From DASUSH01 sp036375215 (GTDB lineage: Bacteria; Actinomycetota; Thermoleophilia; Solirubrobacterales; 70-9): a stretch of 33,413 nucleotides of DNA. Position 1 is the stretch's first letter. Every line of letters starts with the position of its first letter. Positions 8,352 through 15,917 of the stretch are shown one piece after another. Where the stretch lies: positions 1 to 33,413 of the forward strand of contig DASUSH010000012.1 of assembly GCA_036375215.1 (NCBI GenBank), given 5' to 3'. The notes beneath the pieces were generated by a model. It was not told where the DNA came from, searched no databases, and saw only the letters and a list, made by a program, of their open reading frames with translations. The position numbers and the translations under genes were made by a program.

Positions 8352-8424
8352 TGGCGAGGGGCAGAATCGAACTGCCGACACCACGATTTTCAGTCGTGTG
8401 CTCTACCAACTGAGCTACCTCGCC
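8352..8424 (-). tRNA. tRNA-Phe (anticodon GAA)
   Basis: A complete 73-base cloverleaf on the minus strand. The acceptor arms GGCGAGG (8424-8418) and CCTCGCC (8359-8353) pair over seven bases with discriminator A. The D arm has GCTCAGTTGGTAGAGC and the T arm contains GTTCGATTC. The anticodon stem CACGA/TCGTG encloses the loop CTGAAAA with anticodon GAA at 8391-8389. CCA is not encoded. Confidence 0.97.
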
Positions 8425-8463
8425 GGGTGCGGGCGGAAAGGCTAGCGAGAGCCCGGGAAGCCG

Positions 8464-8928
8464 TCAGACGGCGAGCCCGCCGAGCGCCGCGAGGCATTCG
8501 TCGGTGTTCGGGTCGCCGCTCAGGTTCGGGCGCGAGACCGGGAAGCTCTGGCCGTCGATCTTCAGCGTCGCGCCCTTCGAACGCGGGCCTTCGGTGAGGC
8601 CGGAGACCGCGACGGAGGCGCGCGGGAACGACGCCTGCTCGCCGGAGAGGACCTTGAGCTCGTAGTGGGACGAGTCCTCGCCGCTGCCGCCGGCGGCCTT
8701 GAAGGCGACGACGCGGTCGGGGGTGACGGCGAGCACGAAGTGCCGGGGCAGGAGCTTCGAGCGCCGCGGCCGCAGGACCTCCCAGACCGCGAAACCGGTC
8801 GCCATGCCGACGGCCGTCGGCGCCTTGCCCTGGCGGAGGTGGCCGACCGCGACGATCTCGCCGTCGACCCAGCCGCTCTCGGCGATCGCCTGCTTCATCG
8901 AGTCGGGATCCGTGTTCATCCAGGGCAC
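8464..8928 (-). CDS. 154-aa cytoplasmic hypothetical protein
   Basis: I do not recognise a named family. The 154-aa product has no signal peptide. After a short N-terminal helix it alternates short beta strands (GEIVAVGHL, HFVLAVTPDRVVAFKA, ASVAVSGL, ATLKIDGQSFPV). The segment LAVTPDRVVAFKA resembles the strand pair of bacterial PH-like domains, so a PH-like barrel is a reasonable guess. GTG 8928 is preferred over ATG 8919 because TAGGA lies about eight bases before the GTG and nothing suitable precedes the ATG. It stands alone between the subtilase terminator and tRNA-Phe. Confidence 0.75.
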   Translation of the reverse strand: MPWMNTDPDSMKQAIAESGWVDGEIVAVGHLRQGKAPTAVGMATGFAVWEVLRPRRSKLLPRHFVLAVTPDRVVAFKAAGGSGEDSSHYELKVLSGEQASFPRASVAVSGLTEGPRSKGATLKIDGQSFPVSRPNLSGDPNTDECLAALGGLAV

Positions 8929-8959
8929 GGCGCGATCCTACGCGGCGTCCCGGTCTCCG

Positions 8960-8999
8960 AAAAGGCGAGAGCCCCGCCGAACGCACGGCGGGGCTCTCG
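8960..8999 (-). terminator. rho-independent terminator of the subtilase gene
   Basis: A perfect 14-bp GC-rich stem (8966-8979 with 8986-8999) encloses a six-base loop (AACGCA). On the minus strand it is followed by GCC and four Ts (8963-8960). It lies 28 bases after the subtilase stop and before the next minus-strand gene, so it should end the protease transcript. Confidence 0.88.
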
Positions 9000-9026
9000 G
9001 GCCTCGGCATCCCTCCGCGAGCGTGG

Positions 9027-10226
9027 CTAGAAGCCGGAGACGTTCAGCAGGCGCTCCTTGATCGGGTCGGGATCGTCCGCGTCCGACCAGTCCAGCGTGC
9101 CCGCCGACTGCAGGGCGGCCTTGGTCTCGGCCGGGCTCGAGCCCGGGTGGGTCGACTCGTAGAGCGCGGCGGCGCCGGCGACGTGCGGGCTCGCCATCGA
9201 CGTCCCCGAGATCGTGTTGTAGCCGGAGCCCATCCAGGTCGAGTTGATGCAGACGCCGGGGGCGATCACGTCCACGTCCGCTCCGAAGTTGGAGAAGCTC
9301 GCGAACGTGTCGTCCTGGTCGCTGGTGCAGGTCGAGGCGGCGCCTCCACCGGGCTGGCCGTTGAAGTCGGCGAGCGCGGAGACGGTGATCACCTCGTCGT
9401 ATGACGCCGGGGCGGTGTCGGCCGCGTCCTGGCTGTCGTTGCCGGCGGCGACCGCGAAGGTCACCCCGGCGCCCACGGCCTCGCAGATCGCCTCGTGCTC
9501 GGCGTCGCCGTCGGTCCGGCCGCAGTTGCCGTCGTCGGACCCGCCCCCGCCGAGGCTCATGTTCGCGACCTCGATCGAGCCCGCGTTGGCCGTGACGTAG
9601 TCGATCCCGCAGACGATGTCGGAGGTGAAGCCGATGCCCGCGGCGTTTAAGACGCGGACGTTCCAGATCCGCGCGCCCGGCGCCATGCCGACGACTCCCT
9701 GCTGGTTGTCGAGGGCGCCGATCGTGCCCGCGACGTGGGTCCCGTGACCGTTCTGGTCACCGGCGCCGCCGAGGCCGAACAGCGAGCAGTTCTTGTTCTG
9801 CGTCACCCTCAGGTCCGGGTGGCTCGCCTGGACGCCGGTGTCGATGACCGCGACGTCGACGTCGACGTCGCCGCCGTTGCCGCCGATCGCGGCGGTCGGG
9901 CTGAGGTCGGCGTCGGCCCGGTTGATGCCGGTCGGCGTCGATTGCGCGAAGGCCTTGACGCGCTTGTCCTCCTGGACGTAGTCGACGACCGGAAGCGCCT
10001 CGACCGCGGCGGCGGTCGCGGGGCTCATCCGGGTCGAGAAACCGTCGAGCGCGTCGCGGTAGACGTGGCCGGTGTCGAGCCCGAGGCCGGACGCGACGGA
10101 CGCGGCGTCGGCGCCGCCGTCGAGGACGACGATGTAGCGGTCGGTGGCGGCGGAAGCGCCCGCCGGGACGAGCAGGGCGGCGGCGGCGCACGCGAGCGCC
10201 GCCAGGCAAAGCACGAGTCTCTTCAC
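9027..10226 (-). CDS. secreted subtilisin-like serine protease (S8) with I9 propeptide
   Basis: A 399-aa pre-pro-protease. A Sec signal peptide covers about residues 1-26 (KR, hydrophobic core, AGASA). An inhibitor-I9 prodomain spans about 29-92 (DRYIVVLDGGAD through VVDYVQEDKRV). The S8 catalytic domain has D129 (VIDTGV), H161 (GHGTHVAG), oxyanion N263 (AAGND) and S343 (GTSMASPHVAG), all intact. Cysteines in the domain may form disulfides. It should be exported, self-cleave its prodomain and degrade external protein. The start is GTG 10226 because GGAGGGG at 10240-10234 lies seven bases upstream and the signal peptide then has normal length; a longer frame to 10265 is disfavoured. A strong terminator follows the gene. 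Confidence 0.96.
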   Translation of the reverse strand: MKRLVLCLAALACAAAALLVPAGASAATDRYIVVLDGGADAASVASGLGLDTGHVYRDALDGFSTRMSPATAAAVEALPVVDYVQEDKRVKAFAQSTPTGINRADADLSPTAAIGGNGGDVDVDVAVIDTGVQASHPDLRVTQNKNCSLFGLGGAGDQNGHGTHVAGTIGALDNQQGVVGMAPGARIWNVRVLNAAGIGFTSDIVCGIDYVTANAGSIEVANMSLGGGGSDDGNCGRTDGDAEHEAICEAVGAGVTFAVAAGNDSQDAADTAPASYDEVITVSALADFNGQPGGGAASTCTSDQDDTFASFSNFGADVDVIAPGVCINSTWMGSGYNTISGTSMASPHVAGAAALYESTHPGSSPAETKAALQSAGTLDWSDADDPDPIKERLLNVSGF

Positions 10227-10233
10227 TTGGTTA

Positions 10234-10240
10234 CCCCTCC
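10234..10240 (-). promoter_or_regulatory. strong ribosome-binding site that fixes the subtilase start
   Basis: GGAGGGG on the minus strand, seven bases before GTG 10226. It is one of the few strong Shine-Dalgarno sites in the window and rules against the more upstream ATG codons. Confidence 0.75.
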
Positions 10241-10372
10241 GAGGCATCGAATTTGCCCGCTCCACCCGCTCCAGCGCGCGCGTCCCCCGACCGCACGGAA
10301 CCCTTGCCCTGCCTACCCGCCGAGGTTCGGCCTAAACGTTGTAATGGCGGTGACCTGGTTAGCCGCTACGGC

Positions 10373-10852
10373 CTAGTCGCCGCGCGCCCGCTCGAGCGCC
10401 GCCGCGACCGCCGCGCGCGGGTCGGAGGCGGGCTCGATCCCGGCCTCCTGCGAGGCGCTCGCGAGCTCCCAGGTGCGCAGGCCGATCACCGGCCGCCCGA
10501 GCCGCCTCGCGAAGGCGATCTCCGACAGCGTCCCCCAGGCGCCGCCGACCGCGATCACGGCGTCGCCGCTGGCGACGACCGCGAGGTTGCGGGCCTGGCC
10601 GATGCCGGTGGCGACCGGATGGGTGACGTGCGGGTTGGCGTCGCCGGGCTCCGCGGTCGGCACGATCCCGACTACCTCCCCGCCGGCCTTGGCGGCGCCC
10701 CGTGAGGCCGCCGCCATCACGCCGCCCAGGCCGCCGCAGACCAGGCGGGCGCCGGCCTCGGCGACGCGCCTCCCGACCTCCTCGGCGAGCACCGCGAGCT
10801 CGGGGTCCTCGGACCCCGCGCCGACCACGCTGATCTGGAGCGGGCGGCTCAC
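10373..10852 (-). CDS. LOG/SLOG-family nucleotide-binding protein (TIGR00725-like)
   Basis: A 159-aa Rossmann-like protein. It shows GAGSEDPE at the N terminus, GGLGGVMAAASRGA (about 40-54), GIVPTAE, and GGAWGTLSEI (about 102-112), the phosphate-binding GGxGT(L)xE pattern of the LOG/SLOG superfamily. Relatives include cytokinin-riboside phosphohydrolases, molybdenum cofactor carrier proteins and nucleotide sensors. Which role applies here cannot be decided. The GTG start at 10852 overlaps the helicase stop in GTGA, so it is translationally coupled as the last gene of the folP-helicase unit. Confidence 0.87.
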   Translation of the reverse strand: MSRPLQISVVGAGSEDPELAVLAEEVGRRVAEAGARLVCGGLGGVMAAASRGAAKAGGEVVGIVPTAEPGDANPHVTHPVATGIGQARNLAVVASGDAVIAVGGAWGTLSEIAFARRLGRPVIGLRTWELASASQEAGIEPASDPRAAVAAALERARGD

Positions 10853-13182
10853 GCCGCCCGCGGGCGCTTCGCCGGCCGCGCGGCCGCGCCGATCGCGTTG
10901 ATCGTGGCCTCCATCAGCTCGAGCGCCCCCGCCTTGTGCAGGGGCTCGTTCAGGTTGCCGCACTTCGGGCTCTGCACGCACGACGGGCACCCCGCCCGGC
11001 AGGGGCATTCGCCGACCAGCCGCGCCGCGTCGGCGACGAGCCGGTCGAAGCGCTCGAAGCCCTGGCGGGAGATCCCGACGCCCCCGGGGTGGCCGTCGTA
11101 GATGAAGATCGTGGGCTGCCCGGTCTGGAAGTGGACGTTGGTGGAGAGGCCCCCGATGTCCCAGCGGTCGCACATCGCCAGCAGCGGCAGCACGGCGATC
11201 TGCGAGTGCTCGGTCGCGTGCAGGGCGCCGAGCTGGATGTCGGGGCCGAGCGCCGCGGGGCCGGCGAGCTCGTCCGGGAGGGCGTACCAGAGCGCCTGGG
11301 TCGGGAAGTTCTGCTCGGGCAGCTCGAGCGCGACCAGCTCGATCACCTCGTGATCGGAGAGGCTCTTGCGCTGGAACGCCATCACCTGCTCGGTTACCGA
11401 GACCTCGCCGAAGCTGAGCTCGATCCCGCCGATCATCCGGCGCTCGGCGACCTCCTCGATGAAGACCTCGGTCTCCTTCTTGGGCTGCGTGTACCAGTCG
11501 CCGTCGAAGGGCTCGACGATCGCCCGGCGGGCGTCGACGTCGAGCTCTCGGACCTCGTAGCTGCGCCCGAAGTGCAGGTAGACGGCGCCCGGGTGGACGG
11601 TCGAGAAGGCGCGCTCGGCCTCGACCGTCCCGAGCATCTCCCCCGAGGCGGCCTCGACCACCGCGACCGAGTCCGCCGAGGCCGAGCGCAGCGAGATCGC
11701 CCCGGCCGGGAAGCCCGGGCCCCGCGGGTAGTAGCGCCCCCCGCGCCCGCGGCGGAGCTCGCCGACGCGCACGAGCTCCTTCGCGCCGTCCTCCCAGTCC
11801 GCGTCGAGGATCTCCGCGTCCTCGGGACCGAGCGGCGCCTCGAACGCGGCCGCGAGCAGGTGGGCGAGCCGGATCCGCTCGTTGCGGTGGTCGAGGATCG
11901 CGGCCTCCACGGGGCGCTCGAGGAACTCGTCCGGGTGGCGGCAGAAGAACTGGTCGAGCGCGTCCTGGCCCGCGACGTACATCGCGATCCCCTCGCGCCG
12001 GCGGCCCGCGCGGCCCCACATCTGGCGCAGGCTGGCGACCGTGCCCGGGAAGGTCGTGCAGATCGCGGCGTCGAGCTCGCCGATGTCGATGCCGAGCTCG
12101 AGGGCGTCGGTGGCGACCACCGCGAGCAGGTCTCCCGAGGAGAGCCGGGCCTCGATCTCGCGGCGCTGCTGGGGCGTGTAGCCGGCACGGTAGGGCGCGA
12201 TCCGGTCGGCGAGGTCGCCGTGGCCCTGGTCGGTGAGCCGCATCCGCGCGAACCGCTGGATCAGCTCGATGCCGCGGCGGCTGCGCAGGAAGCAGATCGT
12301 CCGCACGCCCGCCGCGACGAGGTCGGCGAGCAGCTCCGCCGACTCCGAGAGCGGCGAGCGCCGCGTGCCCAGCGCCTCGTCGATCAACGGCGGGTTCCAG
12401 ATTCCGATCCTGCGGCGGGCACGCGGAGCGCCGTCGGAGTCGACGAGGGCGAACGGCTCGCCGACGAGCCGCTCCGCGAGCTCGACCGGGTTCGCGATCG
12501 TCGCGGAGGTCAGGATGAAACGGGGCGTCGCGCCGTAGGCCGCCGCGACCCTCCGCAGGCGCCGCATCACGTTGGCGACGTGCGAGCCGAAGACGCCGCG
12601 GTAGGTGTGCGCCTCGTCGAGGACGATCCACTCGAGGTTCGCGAGCACGTCCCCCCACCGCTTGTGATGCGGGAGGACGCCGACGTTCAGCATGTCGGGG
12701 TTGGTCAGGATCAGGTTCGAGCGCTTGCGGATCTGCGGGCGGTCCTCGCGCGGGGTGTCGCCGTCGTAGATCGCGTGGCGAAGCGAGCCGAGGCCGAGCT
12801 CGGAGAGCTTTCGCGCCTGGTCCTGGGCAAGCGCCTTCGTCGGGTAGAGGTAGATCGCGCGGCGGGCGCGATCGCGCGCCAGCGAGTCCAGGACCGGCAG
12901 GTTGAAGGAGAGCGACTTGCCCGAAGCCGTGCCGCTGGTGACGATCAGGTTGCCCTCGCCGGCGGCCTCGAGCGCCTCGACCTGGTGCGAGTAGAGCCGG
13001 TCGATGCCGGCGCCGCGGAGCGCCTCGGCGACGCTCGGCTCGAGCGCGCCCGGGATCTCGGCGGTCTCGGCGGGGCGCGGGGGCGTCGAGCTGGCATCGA
13101 CCAGGCGGCCGTCGTCGACGCCGGCCCCCACGACCCACTCCCAGGCGGTCTCGACGGCGGCGCCGGCGGCGGCCTCAGCCAT
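10849..13182 (-). CDS. MrfA/YprA-type DEAD/DEAH helicase with C-terminal zinc-binding DUF1998
   Basis: A 777-aa superfamily 2 helicase. It has a Q-motif-like LYSHQVEAL (63-71), Walker A GTASGKS (84-90), DEAH (189-192), LTSATIANP (motif III) and MWGRAGRR (motif VI). The C-terminal third ends in CxCx3CxxC (C726, C728, C732, C735, with C741 nearby), the metal-binding cluster of DUF1998. This arrangement is that of MrfA (B. subtilis YprA) and Hrq1-like 3'-5' DNA helicases linked to repair of mitomycin-type damage. Length fits. ATG 13182 overlaps the end of the DHPS gene by eight bases, and the stop overlaps the LOG gene. A longer open frame to 13656 is only an antisense shadow of DHPS. Confidence 0.94.
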   Translation of the reverse strand: MAEAAAGAAVETAWEWVVGAGVDDGRLVDASSTPPRPAETAEIPGALEPSVAEALRGAGIDRLYSHQVEALEAAGEGNLIVTSGTASGKSLSFNLPVLDSLARDRARRAIYLYPTKALAQDQARKLSELGLGSLRHAIYDGDTPREDRPQIRKRSNLILTNPDMLNVGVLPHHKRWGDVLANLEWIVLDEAHTYRGVFGSHVANVMRRLRRVAAAYGATPRFILTSATIANPVELAERLVGEPFALVDSDGAPRARRRIGIWNPPLIDEALGTRRSPLSESAELLADLVAAGVRTICFLRSRRGIELIQRFARMRLTDQGHGDLADRIAPYRAGYTPQQRREIEARLSSGDLLAVVATDALELGIDIGELDAAICTTFPGTVASLRQMWGRAGRRREGIAMYVAGQDALDQFFCRHPDEFLERPVEAAILDHRNERIRLAHLLAAAFEAPLGPEDAEILDADWEDGAKELVRVGELRRGRGGRYYPRGPGFPAGAISLRSASADSVAVVEAASGEMLGTVEAERAFSTVHPGAVYLHFGRSYEVRELDVDARRAIVEPFDGDWYTQPKKETEVFIEEVAERRMIGGIELSFGEVSVTEQVMAFQRKSLSDHEVIELVALELPEQNFPTQALWYALPDELAGPAALGPDIQLGALHATEHSQIAVLPLLAMCDRWDIGGLSTNVHFQTGQPTIFIYDGHPGGVGISRQGFERFDRLVADAARLVGECPCRAGCPSCVQSPKCGNLNEPLHKAGALELMEATINAIGAAARPAKRPRAA

Positions 13183-14044
13183 GCGCGATCCGGCCCGCGA
13201 CCCGGACCGCGTCGAGCGCGCTCGCGTCGTGCAGGCGCAGCACCTGCGCGCCGGCCGTGACGGCGAGCGCGGCCGCGGCGCAGGTCGCCCACTCGCGGTC
13301 GGCGGCCCCCGTGCGCTCCTCCCAGGAGCCGGCGAGGATCGCGCCGAGGAAGTCCTTGCGCGAGAGCGAGAGGAAGATCGGCCGCCCGAGCGCGTGCAGC
13401 TCGCCGAGCCGCCGCAGGATCTCGATGTCGTCCTCGACCGAGAGGTCGAAGTCGAGGCCGGGGTCGATCGCGATCCGGCGCTCGTCGATCCCGGCCGCGA
13501 CCGCCGCCTTGATCCGCTCGCCGAACCAGTGGGAGAGGTATGCGACCGGGTCGTCGTAGGCGGGCAGCTCGCGGTCGACCCGTGGCGGGCCCTCGATGTG
13601 CATGAGCACGTAGGCGGCTCCCGACTCCGCGACCGCGGCGAGCAGCGCCGGCTCACCGCCGCCGATGTCGTTCACGATGCTCGCCCCCGCTTCGACCGCG
13701 CGGCGCGCGACCTCCGGCGAGAACGTGTCGGCGCTGATCGGGAGGCCGGTCGCCGCGGCGAGGCCGGCGACCGCCGGGACCAGGCGCGCGGCCTCCTCCG
13801 CGGCTGCCACGGGCGGCCCGCTGCGGGCGGCGACCGCGCCGACGTCGAGCAGCTCGAAGCCCGCTCGCGCGAGGCGGACGCCGTCCGCGATCGCGCGCTC
13901 GGGGGTGCCGCTGCGCGCGCCCTCGAAGAAGGAGTCGGCGGTGACGTTCACGATCCCCGCCCCGATCGGCGCGGTCAGGTCGAGCTCGCGGTCGGGGAGC
14001 GACCAGGAGGTCGCTCTGGCAGCGGAGGTCGCCTGGTCGAGCAC
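13175..14044 (-). CDS. folP: dihydropteroate synthase family protein with altered substrate loops
   Basis: A 289-aa TIM-barrel protein of the DHPS family. Pterin-site positions are kept: the Asn of GIVNVTADSF, the Asp of SADTF, the Asn of VNDIGG, the Asp of DPGLDF, the Lys of LSRKDF, and RLHD. The mobile loops differ from classical enzymes. Loop 1 has NVTADSFFEG instead of NVTPDSFSDGG. Loop 2 has DVGAVAARSG instead of the usual DxGGESTRPG, and the Lys of the GFGK segment is missing. It could make dihydropteroate with changed affinity, or it could be a paralogue with another role, as reported for mycobacterial FolP2. GTG 14044 follows a TACCGT box by eight bases. It heads the helicase-LOG operon. 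Confidence 0.85.
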   Translation of the reverse strand: MLDQATSAARATSWSLPDRELDLTAPIGAGIVNVTADSFFEGARSGTPERAIADGVRLARAGFELLDVGAVAARSGPPVAAAEEAARLVPAVAGLAAATGLPISADTFSPEVARRAVEAGASIVNDIGGGEPALLAAVAESGAAYVLMHIEGPPRVDRELPAYDDPVAYLSHWFGERIKAAVAAGIDERRIAIDPGLDFDLSVEDDIEILRRLGELHALGRPIFLSLSRKDFLGAILAGSWEERTGAADREWATCAAAALAVTAGAQVLRLHDASALDAVRVAGRIAHG

Positions 14045-14065
14045 CGCTAGCTACGGTACCCCGCC
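14045..14065. promoter_or_regulatory. mirror-image overlapping leaderless promoters for folP and the HAD gene
   Basis: Only 21 bases separate the two divergent GTG starts. TACGGT at 14052-14057 faces right and TACCGT at 14058-14053 faces left; they share five base pairs. Each is eight bases from its own start codon. Both genes seem to be read from one shared -10 region, so the two directions should compete. Confidence 0.55.
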
Positions 14066-14875
14066 GTGGCGCTGCGCTGTGTCTACACGGACCTCGACGG
14101 GACCCTGCTCGGGAAGGGCGGCTCGCTCTTCCGCGACGCCGAGGGCAACTTCTCCCGCGCGCAGTCGCGCGCGCTCGAGGCCCTTCACCGCGCCGGCGTC
14201 GAGGTCGTCGTCAAGTCCGGCCGGCGCGAGGCGCAGGTGCTGGAGGACTCGCGGCTGATGGGCCAGACCGCGTACATCTACGAGGCGGGGTGCGCGATCG
14301 TGATCGACCGCGAGCGGACCTACCTGACCGGTGGCCTGGTCTCCGACGAGCAGGGGACGGTCTACGAGAAGATCGTCGCCGCCGGGGTGCCCGACCTGCT
14401 GTTCGAGGCCTTCCCGGACCGCCTCGAGTACCACTCCCCCTGGCACGTCCAGCGCGAGCTCTCGCACCTCTTCCGGGGCAAGGTCGACGTCGGCGAGGTG
14501 AACGCGCTGCTCGCCGAGCACGGGCACGACCACCTGCGCTTCCTCGACAACGGCGCGATCGGCCGGCCGATGCCCGGGATCGAGACCACCCACGCCTACC
14601 ACCTGGTCCCCGCCGACGCCTCGAAGGCGAAGGCGGTCGCATTTCATATGCGCGCGCGCGGCTACGCGCCCGAGGAGTGCATCGCGGTCGGCGACTCGGC
14701 CGAGGACCTCGGTGTCGCCCCGGTCGTCGGGCGCTTCTTCGTCCCCGCCAACGGCCCGGCCCGCGATCCCGGCATCCGCGAGGCGATCGCCGGCCACGCC
14801 AACGTGACCGTGACCGACGGGGCGATGGGCGACGGCTTCTACGAGGCGGTCGTCGGCACCCTCGCCGAGGGGTAG
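14066..14875 (+). CDS. HAD-superfamily phosphatase, Cof/MPGP-like
   Basis: A 269-aa HAD hydrolase. Motif I is YTDLDGTLL with nucleophile D9 and acid/base D11. Motif II is the Ser of VVKSGRR. The Lys of motif III lies in ADASKAKAVAFHM, and motif IV is VGDSAEDLG. The cap is of the C2 type between motifs II and III, as in sucrose-phosphate and mannosyl-3-phosphoglycerate phosphatases. It probably dephosphorylates a sugar phosphate in the cytoplasm; the substrate is not evident. The start is GTG 14066, just downstream of the TACGGT box shared with folP. The next gene begins 83 bases later with its own candidate promoter. Confidence 0.9.
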   Translation: MALRCVYTDLDGTLLGKGGSLFRDAEGNFSRAQSRALEALHRAGVEVVVKSGRREAQVLEDSRLMGQTAYIYEAGCAIVIDRERTYLTGGLVSDEQGTVYEKIVAAGVPDLLFEAFPDRLEYHSPWHVQRELSHLFRGKVDVGEVNALLAEHGHDHLRFLDNGAIGRPMPGIETTHAYHLVPADASKAKAVAFHMRARGYAPEECIAVGDSAEDLGVAPVVGRFFVPANGPARDPGIREAIAGHANVTVTDGAMGDGFYEAVVGTLAEG

Positions 14876-14920
14876 CCTCACCCTCCCGGCGAGCGGCCCG
14901 GGGGGTCGAATCGACGTGCG

Positions 14921-14958
14921 TGCTTGCCCGCGAGGGCGGGTCTCTAGACTCGGTCGAG
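14921..14958 (+). promoter_or_regulatory. candidate promoter of the DtxR-family gene
   Basis: TAGACT at 14945-14950 is eight bases before ATG 14959. TGCTTG (14921-14926, 18-base spacer) or TTGCCC (14924-14929, 15-base spacer) could serve as -35. There is no clear ribosome-binding site, so the transcript may be leaderless. Confidence 0.4.
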
Positions 14959-15675
14959 ATGAGTCACGAGCACGCCACCGACGCCGAGGAGGAGTACCTG
15001 CAGAGCATGTTCTGGCTCGAGGAGGCGGGGCTGCCGATCACCGGCGCCAACATCGCCCGCGCGATGCGCCTCTCCGCCCCGACCGTCCACGAGATGATCG
15101 GCCGGCTGGAGCGCGACGGCTACGTCAGCCGCTCCGACGACAAGTCACTGCGGTTCACCGGCGACGGCCGCGAGCACGCCCGCGCGATCGTCCGCCGCCA
15201 CCGCCTGATCGAGCGCTTCCTCACCGACGTCCTCGGGATCCCCTGGGACGAGGTCCACGAGGAGGCCGAGCGGCTCGAGCACGCGATGTCACCGGTGCTC
15301 GAAGAGCGGATGATGGCGGCGATCGGCGACGCGAAGACCTGCCCGCACGGCCACCCGATCGTCGAGGGCGAGCGCGAGCACGGCTCGCTCCTCGCCGATT
15401 GCGCGACCGACGCGAGCGTCGAGATCCTGCGCTTCGAGAACGAGGCCGAGGAGCTCCTGCACTACCTGAAGGAGACCGGGATCCATCCCGGCCTCACCGG
15501 CACGATCCTGGCGGCGAACGGCGGCGACGAGGTCATCGTCAGGTCCTCCGACGGCGAGCACCGGATCGCCCGCGACGTCGCCGAGACGGTCTCGGTCCGC
15601 GCCGACCCGGCGCCGCCGCCGCGGCCGCCGCTGCCGGACCAGCTCGTCCTCTCGAGCGACCGCTACGGGCGCTAG
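14959..15675 (+). CDS. DtxR/MntR-family metal-dependent transcriptional regulator
   Basis: A 238-aa regulator with an N-terminal winged helix (1-70), a dimerisation/metal domain (about 71-145) and a C-terminal SH3/FeoA-like domain (about 160-225), the long IdeR-type layout. Metal ligands align as H81, E85 and H100 with E107 and H108 (ERLEH). The position of DtxR Cys102 is Glu (E104), and the position of DtxR Met10 is Glu (E12, before YLQ). Acidic residues at those two places are the mark of manganese-sensing MntR, so Mn(II) sensing is more likely than iron. The C terminus is Pro-rich. Its TAG stop shares CTAG with the stop of the convergent small gene. Confidence 0.92.
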   Translation: MSHEHATDAEEEYLQSMFWLEEAGLPITGANIARAMRLSAPTVHEMIGRLERDGYVSRSDDKSLRFTGDGREHARAIVRRHRLIERFLTDVLGIPWDEVHEEAERLEHAMSPVLEERMMAAIGDAKTCPHGHPIVEGEREHGSLLADCATDASVEILRFENEAEELLHYLKETGIHPGLTGTILAANGGDEVIVRSSDGEHRIARDVAETVSVRADPAPPPRPPLPDQLVLSSDRYGR

Positions 15676-15917
15676 CGCCCGCCGCAGATCTGGCGCAGCC
15701 GGCGGTAGAGCACGAGGTCCTCCGGCCGCGCCGGGATCGCGTGGTGACGGGCGCGGCTCTCGTGTTCGCGCACCGCGGCCGCGAGCGCGGACAGGCGCTG
15801 ATCGGGCGAGCTCGGAAATCGCGGTTGCCCGTCCCCGCTCCCGCCCCCGGCCTCGACGCCGGGCAACTCGGCCTCGGCCATCGCCGCGCCACCTTCGATC
15901 AACCAGACTGGACTCAT
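15672..15917 (-). CDS. 81-aa hypothetical protein with strong ribosome-binding site
   Basis: I do not recognise this protein. The case for a real gene is the start: ATG 15917 is preceded by GGAGGTGA, with the GGAGG core six bases away, one of the best Shine-Dalgarno sites in the window. The product is soluble. A Gly/Ser/Pro-rich linker (about 22-38) leads to a helical C-terminal half (DQRLSALAAAVREHES, then DLVLYRRLRQICGG) ending close to its single Cys. The stop overlaps the DtxR-family stop in CTAG. It lies next to, but convergent with, the metal regulator; no functional link is shown. Confidence 0.65.
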   Translation of the reverse strand: MSPVWLIEGGAAMAEAELPGVEAGGGSGDGQPRFPSSPDQRLSALAAAVREHESRARHHAIPARPEDLVLYRRLRQICGGR

